Part shown: in pieces, positions 36,589 to 53,000 of the stretch
How positions within the stretch are numbered: the first letter of the stretch is position 1
Layout: every line of letters starts with the position of its first letter
Assembly (NCBI RefSeq): GCF_014905175.1
Contig: NC_057789.1
Coordinates: forward strand, 6,262,001-6,326,000
Reading direction: 5' to 3'
Source: Aphidius gifuensis
Lineage: Eukaryota; Arthropoda; Insecta; Hymenoptera; Braconidae
Length of the DNA stretch: 64,000 nucleotides
Position numbers and translations under genes: made by a program
The notes under the pieces: model-generated
Seen by the model: the letters and a program-made list of their open reading frames with translations, nothing else
Database searches by the model: none
Told to the model about the DNA's origin: nothing

Positions 36589-36617
36589 ACTGATTCATGA
36601 ATCGATCAGTTTATATA
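36589..36617 (-). promoter_or_regulatory. TATA box and TCAGT initiator
   Basis: Read on the minus strand, TATATAAA (36617-36610) is followed, with its first T 26 nt before the initiator A, by TCAGT (36593-36589), the arthropod initiator consensus. Transcription from about 36591 leaves a leader of roughly 65 nt before the ATG at 36526. This supports that start for the small secreted protein. Confidence 0.65.
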
Positions 36618-37379
36618 TTGTAGATCTTCCATATCTTGATTAACCCTCTCTATCATAGAAAATTTACATAATTACGTTTTATTGATGCGTCATTGAATTT
36701 TAAGTGATGAAATTGGTTTTCCTTTTGTTTTTTTTTATCTATTAATTTTGTATTTATAATATTAAATCACGTTTATGTTGAGCAATTTTCATGCATTTAA
36801 CAGGAAAAATTTTATAAATTATGTTTATAAAATATTAAAGTTTTTTTTTTGTTTTTGTTTACTTGGAATTACCAATCTACTATTTTCCTCGTTTATATTA
36901 AAATACTGCAACTAGTTTTTTTTTAAATATTTTTTTAAAACGTAGTATATTTTAAATTGATTAAAATTTATTATAATATTTATAAACGAATAAATAAATA
37001 ATCAAACAAATCAATTATTTTAATTTTTTAATTATCAACGAGAAAAATTTAAAAATGGTAATTAATTTTAAAATTAAAAACAATAGAAAATTAATATTTT
37101 TTTATTTATATAATTTTATTAAATGTTAAAATTAATTATTAATGCTATAAAAGCTATTTAATTTTCATTAGGGTATATTTTTGGTTTTGAAAACTTTAAG
37201 CCTAGTTGAGATAAAAAAAAAATATTATCAAAAGTGAAAACATTGGCCCAAAAATGTATTTATTATTATGAGTATAATGAAAACAGTAATGGCTGCTTCC
37301 CAGATGTGTTAATGCCAAGTTGAGGTGACGTGTCCGTGTGTTTTTTAATCATATTTTATTATTAAAAAATATTATTAAA
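36618..37379. other. Divergent spacer upstream of coatomer gamma
   Basis: AT-rich spacer between the promoter of the small secreted protein (-) and the first exon of coatomer gamma (+). A more complex patch at 37240-37350 (GGCCCAAAAATG, CTGCTTCCCAGATGTG, GTGACGTGTCC) probably contains the coatomer promoter. No gene was seen. Confidence 0.5.
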
Positions 37380-40237
37380 ATGAATGCTTTTAAACGTGAT
37401 AAAAAAGAGGAAGAAGATGGTAAGATAATTGAATAATTAAATTATTATTAAAGTCTTGAGTTGATTAAAAATATCAACATTATTGATTAACATGTTTGAC
37501 AGTTCAAAAATTATGTTGTCCACATATGTAAAAAAATAATGTTTTTGTTTATTTTAACCAGGAGGTGGAAATCCATTTTCAAATCTTGAAAAAACAACAG
37601 TTCTTCAAGAAGCAAGAACATTCAATGATACACCAGTAAATCCACGTAAATGTGGTCAAATATTGACAAAAATATTGTATTTATTGAACCAGGGTGAACA
37701 ACTTGGTACAACTGAAGCAACAGAAGCATTTTTTGCAATGACAAAATTATTTCAATCACGTGATGTTGTTTTACGTAGACTTGTTTATTTAGGAATAAAA
37801 GAATTAAGTACAGTTGCTGAAGATGTTATAATTGTAACATCAAGTTTAACAAAAGATATGACTGGTAAAGAAGATCTTTATCGTGCAGCAGCAATACGTG
37901 CATTATGTACAATAACAGATAGTGGAATGTTAGCTGCTATTGAAAGATATATGAAACAGGCTATTGTTGATAAATCACCAAGTGTTGCTAGTGCTGCACT
38001 TGTATCATCATTACATTTAAGTGGTGTATCAAGTGATGTTGCACGTAGATGGGCAAATGAAGCACAAGAAGCACTTAATTCAGATTCAGTTATGGTACAA
38101 TATCATGCACTTGGTGTATTATATCAAGCAAGAAAATCTGATAGACATGCTGTTATTAAATTAGTTGCTAAATTAATGAAATCAAGTCCAAAAAGTCCAT
38201 ATGCAGCATGTATGTTAATAAGAATGGCATGTAAATTATTAGATGAATCAAATGAAGGTAATGAATTAATGGAATTTATTGAATCATGTTTACGACATAA
38301 ATCAGAAATGGTTGTTTATGAAGCAGCACATGCTATTGTTAATTTAGCAAGAAGTGGTATACGTGAAATTGCACCAGCAATATCTGTATTACAACATTTT
38401 TGTAGTTCATCAAAACCAGCATTAAGATTTGCTGCTGTACGTACATTAAATAAAGTTGCAATGACACATCCAACAGCTGTTACAGCATGTAATTTAGATC
38501 TTGAAAATTTAATAACTGATTCAAATAGATCAATAGCAACACTTGCAATAACAACATTACTTAAAACTGGAGCTGAAAGTTCAGTTGATCGTTTAATGAA
38601 ACAAATTGCAACATTTGTATCTGAAATATCTGATGAATTTAAAGTTGTTGTTGTACAAGCAATAAGAACATTGTGTCAAAAATATCCAAGAAAACATACT
38701 GTATTAATGAATTTTTTATCAGCAATGTTACGTGATGAAGGTGGCTTAGAATATAAAGCAGCAATTGCTGATACAATTATTGCTGTTATGGAAGGTAATG
38801 CTGATGCTAAAGAAGCTGGTTTAGCTCATCTTTGTGAATTTATTGAAGATTGTGAGCATACATCACTTGCTGTTAGAATATTACATTTATTAGGACAAGA
38901 AGGACCAAGTTCTAAAAATCCATCAAGACACATTAGATTTATTTATAATCGTGTTATACTAGAATGTGCTAGTGTAAGAGCTGCTGCTGTAACAGCACTT
39001 GCTAGTTTTGCTGCTGCATGTCCAGATTTATTACCAAATGTACTTGTTCTATTATCACGTTGTCAATTAGATTCTGATGATGAAGTTAGAGATAGAGCTG
39101 CTTATTATTGTACAATTTTATCACAACAAAAAAATAATGATTCAAATATTAATATGTTAATACATCCACCACAATTATCAACACCAAGTCTTGAAAGAGC
39201 ACTTCTTAATTATGTCAATAGTAATATGGATACACCATTTGATATATCACAGGTAAATTATTATAAATTATTATCTCTATTAATTATTTCGTTATTTGAT
39301 TTTAATTTTAACTTTAATTTTAATTTTATAGATACCAACAGCACAAGTTATTGAAGAACCAACACAAGCTGAAACACAATTAACATCAAGACCACAACAA
39401 CCACGTCTTACACGTGAAGAAACTTATGCTGAAAAATTATCACAAGTACCACAATTAGCACCAATTATTCAAGGCTCTGTACTATTTAAATCATCACCAG
39501 TATTTGAGTTAACTGAATCTGAAACTGAATACAATGTCAAGTGTATTAAGCATACATTTTCTGATTATCTTATATTACAATTTGATTGTTTAAATACATT
39601 GTCTGATCAATTATTGGAAGATGTTAGTGTTGCTGTTGAACCACCAGAGGGTTATGAATTAATATGTGAAATACCATGTGTTAAATTAGCTTATAATGAA
39701 CTTGGTACAACTTATACTGTTTTACAATATCCAGATGATGTTAATGCTGGTGTTGCAACAATTCCAACAACACTTAAATTTGTTGCCAAAGATTGTGATC
39801 CATCAACTGGTCTTCCTGAGGCTGAACAAGGTTATCAAGATGAATATATGTTGGAAGATTTAGATGTAACACTTGCTGATCAAATGAAAGGTATTAAAAC
39901 ACGTGGAATGGATATGAATGCTGCTTGGGAAGCTACTGTAACACGTGGTTTTACATGTATTGATGATACATTTGCACTTGGTGCTGATGTTACAAGTCTT
40001 GAGGCTGCTGTTAAGAGTCTTGTTGGTTTTTTGGGTCTTGAACCAGCTGATAGAAGTGACAGAGTACAACCAAGTTCAACATCACATGTTTTATTACTTC
40101 ATGGATCATTCCGTGGTGGTAAAGAAATATTTGCTCGTGCTAGATTAGCTATTGCTAATTCACAAGTTACAATGCAACTTTCAGTAAGATCAAGTGATCC
40201 AGATGTTGCATCGCTTGTTCTTGCATCAGTTGGATAA
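37380..40237 (+). CDS. COPG: Coatomer subunit gamma
   Basis: Three exons: 37380-37419, 37562-39252 and 39332-40237. The 40-nt first exon ends in phase 1 and the second intron is phase 0. The product is 878 residues, the normal length for gamma-COP (about 874). The N-terminus ([16 protein letters not shown]) and [15 protein letters not shown] are characteristic. Residues up to about 575 form the HEAT/ARM-like adaptin trunk. A linker is followed by the gamma-COP appendage ([20 protein letters not shown] to the C-terminus). The protein is part of the F-subcomplex of COPI and coats vesicles for Golgi-to-ER retrieval. The tiny first exon is too short to show as an open frame by itself; it was found from the conserved N-terminal peptide and its donor. 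AATAAATAAATA motifs near 40425 may signal polyadenylation. Confidence 0.96.
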
Positions 40238-40696
40238 TTTATTTTTTATTATTTTTCTTTCATTTAACTCATATTTTCTTATTTTTCCAATTTTATTTTT
40301 CATATATAAAAAAAAAAAAAGAAATAATTTGAAAATTAGTAAAAAATAATTGTATACATAATTAAGAACATGAATTTTGATTTGGTATTATTGTTAATTA
40401 ATCGTCAATATAATTATTTCAACATAATAAATAAATAAATAAATATATATAATAAATAATCAAATTTGTAATTTAATTTTCTTGACAAGTCATTATTTCA
40501 TTGTTGTTATTAATTAAATTATTAATTATTATCTTTAAAAAATATCCAGTTTTCACTGATATAAATAATATCATTTGTCGGCGACATATAATTTTAGTGG
40601 AAATACATCTTTATATTTTTTTTTCTCTGCCCAAACATCGTGTGCATCGTGCTTCTTGTTTAACCTTCATCAAAAAAAAATTTCGCATTTATAAAA
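40238..40696. other. Spacer between coatomer gamma and MetAP2
   Basis: 460 bp between tandem + strand genes. It holds the 3' UTR of coatomer gamma and, towards the right, the 5' region of methionine aminopeptidase 2. The more complex patch at 40570-40690 probably marks the latter's transcription start and leader. Confidence 0.55.
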
Positions 40697-42730
<2,034 letters not shown>

Positions 42731-44043
42731 ACTATATAATAATTATTACCAAAAAAATTTTGTATTTCATATTTTTCTGATTTAAATAATGCAAAAAAAA
42801 TTCATTTGCATACTTTGATAGAAAAAAAAAAACCAACAAACAAGTTAACAAAAAAGGCTTTTAAAATTAATAGCCTTGTTTTTTTTTCTTTTTTTATCAT
42901 GAATTCTCGTGAATAATTTTTTTACAAAATAATTATGTATTGAGAATTATTATTAATGTTAATTCAATAATAAAAACAAAAAATAATACAAATCATGTGG
43001 TAAATTATTATTATTATTTTTCATATTTATTGTACAATTATTATATTATTTATTTTTTCAAAATATTTTGATTTTTTCTTTTTGTTATAATTTTTCTTAA
43101 ATAAAACAATACTTGTTTTATTTAAAAATATATATAGTTAGATTTTTTTTTGAATTTAATTTTGCGCTCGTAATAAAAAACAAATTAATCTTAAAAATAG
43201 GAATTTGACAATTGGGTATTTTTATATTGATAAATAATAAACAAATATTTTCATTGTTGAAAAATAACATGAATTTAATAAATGATTAATAATTTAAAAA
43301 AAAAAAAAAAAACGAAGTGATCTGTCGTTTTCTATTGCTTATAATTAATTTATTTTTTTTATTTTAAATAGTGCAGGTTTGGTCCCAGTTATTGGGACAG
43401 TTCACTTCGAATTATTTCACTCATAAAATCGACAAATAATTCATATATAAATACACATACAATATTTTTAAATTTCAATAACAACAAATTCTATTAAAAT
43501 TAATTTGCAATATATTTACGTAATTATAGAACGAAGAAAAATAAAATAGTTTGATATTATTTGAGGAAAATTAATTTACGATGTTAATATAATTTTATAT
43601 AAATGCTGGACAAAGGTCCTTATCATGCCCTAGTCAACACCGGTTCAATGACCGATCTACATATATTTTCTCTCAATTTATTTTATTACATTTTTTTTTT
43701 TTTAAATATTATTTTCACACAAACAAGTCTCAGTTAAAAAAAAGAAAAACATTCTCTAAAAAAATTTCATTCATTAACTCAATTAATTAAACTTCCAGTT
43801 ATCTTTGATTTTTTTTTAGCACATTTTTTTTTCTTTCAATCTTTTCCATCATATATATACACAGCCCATAAGATATTATTGAAAATTTTATTATTTATTG
43901 TGTATTAAAAAAAAAAAAACAGTGTGAAAAAATTAACTATACTATCTCCAATTTATGACTTGGCTCTTAATTATTTATTAACTCTCTCACTCTATTATTT
44001 AATCAGCTTTAATAATTTTTAAAAAAAAATTATATTAATTTAA
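42731..44043. other. Convergent 3' region between MetAP2 and the FAM107-like gene
   Basis: AT-rich, with 3' untranslated regions of both genes; an AATAA-type polyadenylation signal lies near 42967. It contains the inverted repeat at 43313-43409 listed separately. A higher-complexity patch at 43600-43665 has no coding frame I can support. Confidence 0.6.
43313..43409. repeat. Imperfect inverted repeat with inner hairpin
   Basis: CGAAGTGATCTGTC (43313-43326) pairs with GACAGTTCACTTCG (43396-43409), 13 of 14 bases. Between them, next to the right arm, GTCCCA (43382-43387) and TGGGAC (43393-43398) form a second small hairpin. The two hairpins share bases and so exclude each other. It lies in the 3' region between two genes. 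It could be a remnant of a small inverted-repeat element or a structured RNA; no clear target-site duplication was seen. Confidence 0.6.
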
Positions 44044-44757
44044 TCATTGTGAATCCGTGCGAGTTCTTAACTTGGCACGTGCAGTTACCAATGGATTTGG
44101 TGGTTCAATATTAATTGGATTTTCCTGTAGAAAAAAATGAGAAAAACAAATTAATAAAAAATATATTTAATTTAATTTATAAATTAATATTTAAAACTAA
44201 CTGAAAGTTCAAGTTGTTTTGCTCGTTGTTCAAGTGCACGTTGTAATGCTGTCCTTGGATCATCTTTGTATGTTTCTTCACGATTTTTTTGTGATTCACG
44301 TCTAAGTGCAGAATCACGTTGACGACGTTCAAGTGCACGTTGAAGTTCACTTTTTTGATTTAATACATTTTTACCCCTTGAAATAATACAAAAAATAAAT
44401 TAATACATTAATTATATTTTATTATATAAACAATATAAAAACTTACATTTTTTGATTAAATAATAATTCTCTACGGAGGTCTTTGTGGTTGTTGGAAATG
44501 AGGCACGGATTGTAAGGCTTTCGAGGTAAAATAATACCATCTGGACCCATGTGAGGTTCTGGTGGTGGTGGTGGTACTCCCATGACAGGTGCCATGTCTT
44601 TTCCTACACAAAAATACATACAAATTAATAATTTAAAAAAAATTAAATTTACATTATAAATATTACAAAACTAACTGCCATATTTGTGAGGTGATAAATC
44701 ACCCTCAAGAAATGCAACTCGCGCTTTAACTGAATTTACACAACTATCCTCGCACAT
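44044..44757 (-). CDS. FAM107-type actin-associated protein (short isoform)
   Basis: Four minus-strand exons, all short: 44757-44676, 44603-44447, 44376-44202 and 44124-44044. They join in frame (phases 1, 2, 0) to 164 residues beginning MCEDSCVNSVKARVAFLEGD. The family signature is clear: LPRKPYNPCLISNNHKDLRR, ELLFNQK, GKNVLNQKSELQRALERRQR, then a long charged helix (DDPRTALQRALEQRAKQLEL) and a short basic end. FAM107 (DRR1/TU3A) proteins bind and bundle F-actin and respond to stress in vertebrates; the insect function is less well known. All exons are shorter than 180 nt and were found by searching for splice-bounded frames. Alternative upstream exons probably exist at 46981-47038 and about 55819-56304. 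Confidence 0.85.
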
Positions 44758-46980
44758 TACTGTTAAACTAATGCTTCTAAAATAATTCACTTGTCACGTT
44801 CTTCAAGTATTTTTATATATTGTTATTTTTTTTTACCCGTTAGAATAGGGCTTCATGTACTAATTGAATCGTGGGCAGAGTCAAGGTAAACCACTAGCAA
44901 GTAGGTGGCAATCATTATAAACAAATCTGCATAATTTTATATTTTTTTTTCGATATTCTTCCTCAATTTTTATTCATTTCGAAAGACAAAGTTCCTCTTT
45001 ACATATTGATTATCAATTTATTACGCAATTATAATTTTAATCCCACTAGAAAAATACAGCCTCATCTGCATGACGTCAAGTCTCAGTTAATAAGATAATA
45101 AAAATAAAAAAAAAAAAAAATGTTTATTTCAATTATTCAGGGTCATTCTTGTGTATTGAAGATAAAATTGTTTTTCTTTTTTTTTTTTTCATGGCCTTTG
45201 AGAATGTGTATCAACGTAGAAAAACATGACGGTTTTTTTTTTTTAAATTTTTAATACAGAATAAATAAAAGGTACAAATTTTTTGTTTTTTATACAGGTG
45301 AATTTATTTACAAGAAGAAGTAGACCGAAACTCGGCATATTGATAAGTTGTATAGAAAAAAAAAAAACAAATTTATTTTAAAAACAAAATAAGAAAAAAA
45401 AAATTTATAAAATTTTTAATTGTCAATTATTAAATACCCGGTAATTAAAATTTATAATTTCTAATTTGACTGTCTATTTGCCAGGTTGTCTATGAATTCC
45501 TATTGATTTTTTTTTTTTTATTAAAAAAAGGGTGGTCATGGTCATTGACATTAAGTAAACGCTTTCACCGACAATTATTTATAAAGAAATTTTTTTTTTT
45601 TAAATGGTCCAGTAGACAATACATCATTACGTCTCAACAACTTAATACACAACTTCTCGTTTATTTATTATTGAAAAAAAAATAAATGAACTGTACTTAA
45701 ATGACTTTCATTATCATTAAAGATAATTTTTTTTGATAAACGATTATTCAGTTAATAAAAGGTCAATTTATTAAATCGCAAATTTATTATTATAATAATA
45801 ATTTCATCAGGATATTAATCGTGAAATTTCAATCACTGAATGATGATAAATTGGTGTGAAATTGTGCAGCAAGATGGGTAAAATCATAAACGATTTGTGC
45901 ATATTGGCAGAAAAAAAATATCAATATCCTGATGGAAAATCAGTGTAAATATCAACCAGTAGAAATATTTATAAAAATACATTTTTATATAAATAAATTT
46001 TCTATATTCATGCAAATCAATAAATATATATTTGCTTTCCAATGTCAAGGTAATATGTGCAAAATATTTTTACAAACTAAGCATAACAAATCTAATGGCT
46101 GTTGTTTTATTTTTCATATTAAAAAATGTAATTGAATTTTTAAAAGTGAAAATAAAATAATATATATAAATGTCAACTATAAATGAAAGTATAAAAAAAA
46201 ATTTATAAAATATTTAATTAAGCTAATATATATTATTTAAAAAAATAAAATTGTTGTCATTTTATAAGGAAGTATGACACACTTTCTCAAATAATTTTAA
46301 TTAAAAAAAAAATAGCAATTAGCAAATAATTTTATAAATAAATATAAAATAATTAAATTGTTTTTTTTTTATAAAAAGAGATTATTTGTTTTTGTATTAT
46401 TTATATTTGATAATATGTATTTAAAATACATTGTATCATACTGTAGTCAAAGTATTACAAGATTTAATCAATCAAAAAAAAAAAAAAAGTATGTGAATCC
46501 TATCAATGAAATAATCCATTTATAAATAATTGAACGATTAAGTATGTGACCTCAAATAATTTTCAAACATGATTTAAATATTTATACTGTATTAATTTAA
46601 ATAACAAAAACCAAAATAAAATATAAAATACAAAAAAAAAAAAAATAAACAGTTATGATAAATTTTAGCGATATTAATTTATCATTTGTTTATTTATTTT
46701 TATAAATTAAACCCAAAGATATTTAATTGAAACTGTTTACAAAAAGGGAAGTAATGTTTTTTAATTTTTTTAAATAACCCGTCTATTAATTTTGAATTAA
46801 TTAATTTAAACTGAAATTGTCTATCCTCTTTAAGGCCAATTGAAATAAATTTTGTTGTCGTCGGTGTAACATCAAAAATATATAAATTGACATTTAAAAT
46901 AAATAAATTTGACAGTCTTATATTAACAGTAATATTATTTATTGTTTAAATGATTACTTGATTATTTTAAATAAACTCAC
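44758..46980. other. Non-coding, FAM107-like upstream region
   Basis: Contains the promoter of the short FAM107-like transcript and, if the upstream exons are used, intron sequence of the long one. The patch 44760-44920 is of higher complexity and is probably the leader and core promoter. A stretch near 45295-45350 and another near 45840-45960 also rise above the AT background. No coding frame is supported. Confidence 0.5.
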
Positions 46981-47038
46981 CGTTTGTCAATGACTCACAG
47001 CTGTCTGGGTTATTTTTTTTTACGCCGTTTGTAATCAC
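46981..47038 (-). CDS. Candidate alternative 5' exon of the FAM107-like gene
   Basis: A 58-nt stretch bounded on the minus strand by a gttacAG acceptor and a strong GTGAGT donor. It is open in phase 0 in and phase 1 out, encoding VITNGVKKNNPDSCESLTN. The leftover G plus GA of the next exon (44603) makes Gly and continues into KDMAPV, so it can replace the first exon of the short form without breaking the frame. It contains no ATG, so a further upstream coding exon or a non-coding role is needed. Confidence 0.55.
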
Positions 47039-47040
47039 CT

Positions 47041-50000
47041 GTAACAAAATAAAATTAAACAATATATTATTTATCCAAGTGTATTGTATATTTTTTAAAT
47101 AATAAAAATTTATATTTTATTATAATAAAATTATGAGACTATATTATTTTTCATGCTTCGATTAATTTAAGATTTTTAAATTATTATAAGCCAAGTTTGC
47201 AAGTTTTATTGTACATAGGAACGAAAGAACAAGTACTTGTTTATATACAGGAACTTAATTGCTTGCTTAGAGTTGAGAAAAATGAAAGTCTTGAGAGTAT
47301 ACTTAACATCAATCAGTTATAATCAACAACTTTTAATATATATAAAAATATAAAATTTTATTTTTTTATTGTTAAGTTATCAACAAGTTTTGATGTACGA
47401 AATTTTTTAAAAAATATGTGTCACTGAAACTTGGCATCATGGCTTGTAACAGTTACTTTTTTTTTTATTTGCCTGACGAGACTAGTGCTCCTTCAATGCT
47501 GTCCAAAAAATTGTGACTGGGAAAATGGGAAAATATTGGAAAATCGATCTTTTGTATAAATTCCCCGACGTAGACTAAACCAAGACGATCTTGACTAAAA
47601 CTAAAGAGTGAATAAAAAAATATATTTTCAACTTATTTATAACACAGAAATAAAATTAAAATGAAAAAACTAAAAAAAATTAATTAATCTTATCTTATTT
47701 TTATATGATTCATAGGTTTTTTTTTTTTTCTAGAATATATTTTTATTATTTTTATTTAACCTTCGAGTTGGAAGGTCATGAGAATATATTTTCTTTAGAT
47801 AATTTTTTTTATTATTATTTATTCGTAGAAATTTAAGATATTAAAAAATAATTAAACAATGATTAAAAATATTTGTCACTATTTAAAAATAATAATAAAA
47901 AAAAGTGTTATGTAATATTTAAACAAAGCATTATTCAAATATCAAATTGAACAACCACGTGTATGAATTACTGTTGCATCTATTATTATTTTAAAATTCA
48001 TTTGCTTGTTTTAAAAATACGGAAATACATATCAAGTCGCACATAATTAAATTTGCAATAGTCTCTTGGAATTAATTGCTGCATCGAAATAACAATATGC
48101 TAAATTTAAATATAAATAAATCGAAAAAATACTCATTGATATTTTATCGATAGAAAAAAAAAAAAAAAAAGAATATATCTATATCTTTTAGAAAAAAATA
48201 AATAACAATTAAATAATAATCTGTTGTTTGACGTCATAAATAGATGATTCATTTTTTAATTAAAATTTTATGATTAATTTTTTTAGTCTTTTGAGAATTT
48301 CGATTCGAAAAATAATAGAAACTGTTAATTTCTTGTTAATTTTAGTGTAATAAAATATATATATTTTGCAAAAAATTTAATAACACAGTATCGAAACGAG
48401 TTCATAAGTTGGTAAAGTATACTTTTAAAAATGACATGAAATTGTCCGATAATACCATTAACTTGTGTTACTCATCATCGGCAATGTGAACCATGTAACG
48501 GGTTACCGCCCCACTGTCTCTCCTCATCAACTCGTTACTTATTCTATACACATGCAATTACAAATATGTACATCCACGTATATATAAATATATATTTATA
48601 ATAAGTGTGTTGAATGTATCCGCATAACCGAGTCACCAGGTTTATCGTTGTAAATTCACACAACTTGTCAACACTCACCAAGCCAAATATATATCATTTT
48701 TAAATATAAAAAATTAAATCAAACAATTATTTACATGCATGTTTACAAATAAAAATATTCACATTATTTTATCAATAACAAATAAATATACAACACTTTT
48801 CTTCTATACATTTACAAATATATATTTTTTTTTTCACGTAATAAATTATTTAAAATTGAAAAATAATCTTTTTTGTATATTTTTTTTTTATATTGAATAG
48901 ATGAACTTTAATCTTAGTAAGTAGTAAATAAATATTTAAAAATTTTATCACTGTCTTAAAAAAAATTGATAAATAATATAGAAATATAAAAAAAAAAATA
49001 ATTTTAAAAATTACCAGCTCATTTTACTCCAAAACCAGGTTGATGAATTTTTTTTTTTTATTAATAATAATTTTTTATTTTCTGCGAATAATGCGTGAAA
49101 GTGTAATTGAGTTTGTTGATGATGGTGGAAATGATTGAGGATGTTTGTTAATTTCCTCAGTAAGAAAAAAAAAAAAAAATATAAAATGAATGAGATAAGA
49201 CTTTGTACACTTTGTATAACGATGCACGCAGCTCAAGAGCGTGTTAGCAACTGAAGTAAAGTGTAGAATATTATTAACGTTGAGGTGGATATCGTGGATA
49301 TATTTGTTGTCGGTTATACACTTGATAATCTAGCCGGAAAATAAAACGTGGTTTTAAATCCCACGAGGACTTTCACTTGTTTATAATAATAAAATTCAAT
49401 CACTGTTGATGACAGTATATATACTGGCTTATCAATTGCCTATCATCTGCAATGATAATAAAGTAGCTCATGTTACTCGACAAGTAAAGGGGCATTTTTT
49501 ATTATTCGCTACACTGATTTTTTATATTTTTTTTATTTATATTTACTTGCATGGTACTTGGATATCTTTTTTTCATTTTTTTCTTTTTTTCTTCCTATAT
49601 TGCAATTGATTATAAAATTCATTTAAAATTATTATATTTAAATTATTAATTTAATAAATTAATATCGAAAATTAAAATATATTTACTTATGTATTTTTAT
49701 ATTTATTTCATTTTTATTTTTACAAATTTATTTTTGAATAATTTTAAATTTTTAAAAGAAAATATTTATCAATTTATTTATTCATCTAAATTCATGCCAA
49801 TTATACTATTTATTTTATTGTTATTATTATTACTATTATTATTATTTGCAAAAAAAAAAAAATATAAATAAATAGGTTTTGTTTTTATTGTGGTCTTGAT
49901 GGGTGAATGTCCTGGGCTTTGTTGGATGTCGGCATGACGAGTCAATCGGAAAGTCAATGTGGTCATGACTTGAACTGTAACATCCCGCTTTCTCAGGACA

Positions 50001-53000
50001 TAAAAAAAAAAAAATAATAATGATACCTAATGATAAGTTAAAAATTATTTATTTATTTAAAAATATATTTGGTTATTTGTTTGGAAAATATTTTAAAGAT
50101 AATCAAGCAATATAATCAGTTTTAAAAAAATATTTTTAAAAATTAAATAAATAATTTTCTTATCAATTTGTTATCTTGGTTTCTTTTTCAAATGTATTTA
50201 TTGAAAAATAAATTGTTAATTATTTAGTGACAAAAATAATAAGTCAAAATAATACTTGGTTAAATTTTAACAATAATTTTAACAATAATTTTAGCAACAA
50301 ATTTGCAAGTGGCCGTGAAACTTTCTTTTATTTTATTGCTACTCATAAAATTTTTCACTCAACAGATTTTATTTTTTATTTTATTATTTTTTTATTTTTT
50401 TATTTTGAATAATATTATAGTATTTTTAAAAAATGTTTAATTATTGTCAATGAAATTTTAGGATGACTTTATCAAAATGTTAATAATATAGAAACTTAAA
50501 TAAAAAAAAAGGACAGTTTATTGTTAATTATACAAATTTGTTTTTTATTTTTTAATTGTTGCAAATATTATGTGACTTTTAATGTGAGTTTAGAATTTTT
50601 TAAATTAATATCTTTTTGTTTTTTAGATGAGTCTTTTGTATTGTTTAATAATTTTCAAGTCAGCTTGTGAGTTGTGTTTGATTTAGCTTGAGGATTTTTA
50701 ATTTTAAAAATTTTATCTCGATACAATTTTTCGCGCCGACACAATTGCTGTTAATATATCTTCTAGGATTTCTTTTTAATTTAAAACCTGTGTGCATAAA
50801 AATATTATAACTCTGTATACCATTTGTTTTATTGTTATTTTCTGTGAATAGCTTGAAGAACTCTATGCATGATAAATTATTACTCATAATTCAAAATAAA
50901 ATCCGATTTGGTTGTACAATTACGACTGTGTTAACTTTCTGTATATACATCTATTTTCTATAACTGTTTTTTTTTTTTTTTTTTTTTTTTTTTTTCGACT
51001 CATAAACTTTAATCAGAAGAAAAAAATATATATTTTTCTATTTTTGCAAATTTAAAATTACTATATTATAATATTCTTGGTAAATTTTTTACAACTCAAT
51101 AAAAAAAAGGGTCATAAATTTTGTTTAATAAAATATATAAATATTTAAAAAAAAAAAAAATAAACTTATAAATAATTTATATTCTTTTTCATTTATTTAT
51201 TTATTTATTTAAACTAAAAAAAAATAAAATATATAAATTGAATATATTTTAAATTAATAATTCATTTCCAAACTCAATGACAATAAAATAACTCTCACTT
51301 TTTTTAAAAAAAATTTCATAAAATTAAATTGTTATTCATCGTAAAGTAATTGAATATCAACAATAGAAAAGTTTTTTAATCTTTTATTAATACCAGACAC
51401 CTTGAAATTCAAAATCAATTGATAGCATTATCATATTTCAATTGTAACATTGAAAACTCGAGACGATAAAAATGAAAAATGAAAAGAAAAAAAATGAGCA
51501 GCAATCTTGATGTGATCTTCATGGGAAATTGCATAAAGTCGTTAGTTTTAAGTATCGATTTATCATTTCCCTGTGAAATTTAACAACGATAAAAGTGAAA
51601 ATATACGTGATAGGTGTGATGATGAAAAACAATAGCCGAGACGACGACTCCGACGACGACGACGTTGCCAAGACAAGAACCACAACTCATTATCCTACAA
51701 CACACACATACACCACATTCACTCTTACTTTTATTAAAATCCTTTCTATACACGACCATGTCAATGCACCTCAATAAGAAAACTTCTAATCAAAATAAAT
51801 CCTCGCATCATGATATTCAACATATTGTTTTTTTTTTTCTTTTCTTATGGAAAGCGAAATTTAAAAAAAAAACGAAAAATTGCATCAACATGTTTTTATG
51901 CAATTATGATGAAATTATTATCATTTTTCTTTTTTTTTTTTTTCATTTCAGTGAAAGCATTTTAGTGAAATTTTATAAAATAATATTGCATTTGAAATTT
52001 TTTAATTTATTTATTTTTTTTCGCAATATTATATCAAAAATTGCATAAATATTTCATAATGATGTAATTAAATTTTTTTGTTATTCAATTGTTTTAAAAT
52101 ATGCTTGTAAATAAAAAAAATATTATTTTTTCATAAATAGAAAATTAATTTTCTTAAATAACTCGACCAAGACAGGTTTTGATTTACGGTACATCGAAAA
52201 AGTATTTAGCGAATTTACCACTGTAACGAACTCAAGTGGCTATTTTTTTTTTTTTAGTCAACTGGTCAGTCTCACGAGCCACATGGCCTTTGCACTCATA
52301 GAAAATAGATTTTTTTTATTTACAAAGTATTTTAGTTTATATAAATAAAATAATTAATTTAAAAAATAAAAAGGACTGATGAACAAACAAAAGGTCAATT
52401 AGTGCTTAAAAAATTACAGCTATCTTTGAAATATAAATTGAATGAGAAAAATAAATTTAATGAAAAGAGCAATTGATTATTTTCAATTGTGACAAACAAA
52501 CATTTACTATTTTCACACAAGGTTTACTCTTTAAAAACGGGACACGAGTGCGGAAGACTTATTTCTACTGACCCAGGAAATAAAATAGTAATAAAAAAAA
52601 TTAATTTCAAAAAAATATAAAGTTAATTTCCGTTGTAAATTTTTTATTTTTTCCTCGTCAATTGGAATGATCAATGTCAGTATTCAATGTTTTGGCATTG
52701 GTATTTTAAATCCATAAAAAAAAAAAAAAAAAGATATTAAAAATTGATGAAAACTGAAGGTAAAAAAATGAATATTTTTTTTTTTTTATTTCTTTTTCGA
52801 ATACGATTGCCAGGAAATTAATTATTCACATGTAATTTGACTTAAATTAAAAAAGCAAATTAAATTGCTTTTGAATAATAATATTTGAATGTTTTTTTTT
52901 ATTTGAGTAACGATGATAATTACTTGGATTACAAGAAAAAATAAAAATAAATTGTGAGGAAAGACAAAACAAGATATGAAAAATTTTACGATTCAATTTA

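Noticed and set aside
49014..49022. Minus-strand ATG AGC TG with a GTAATT donor, as a FAM107-like first exon
   Set aside because: Phase 2 does not fit the downstream exon at 47038 (it would create an immediate stop).
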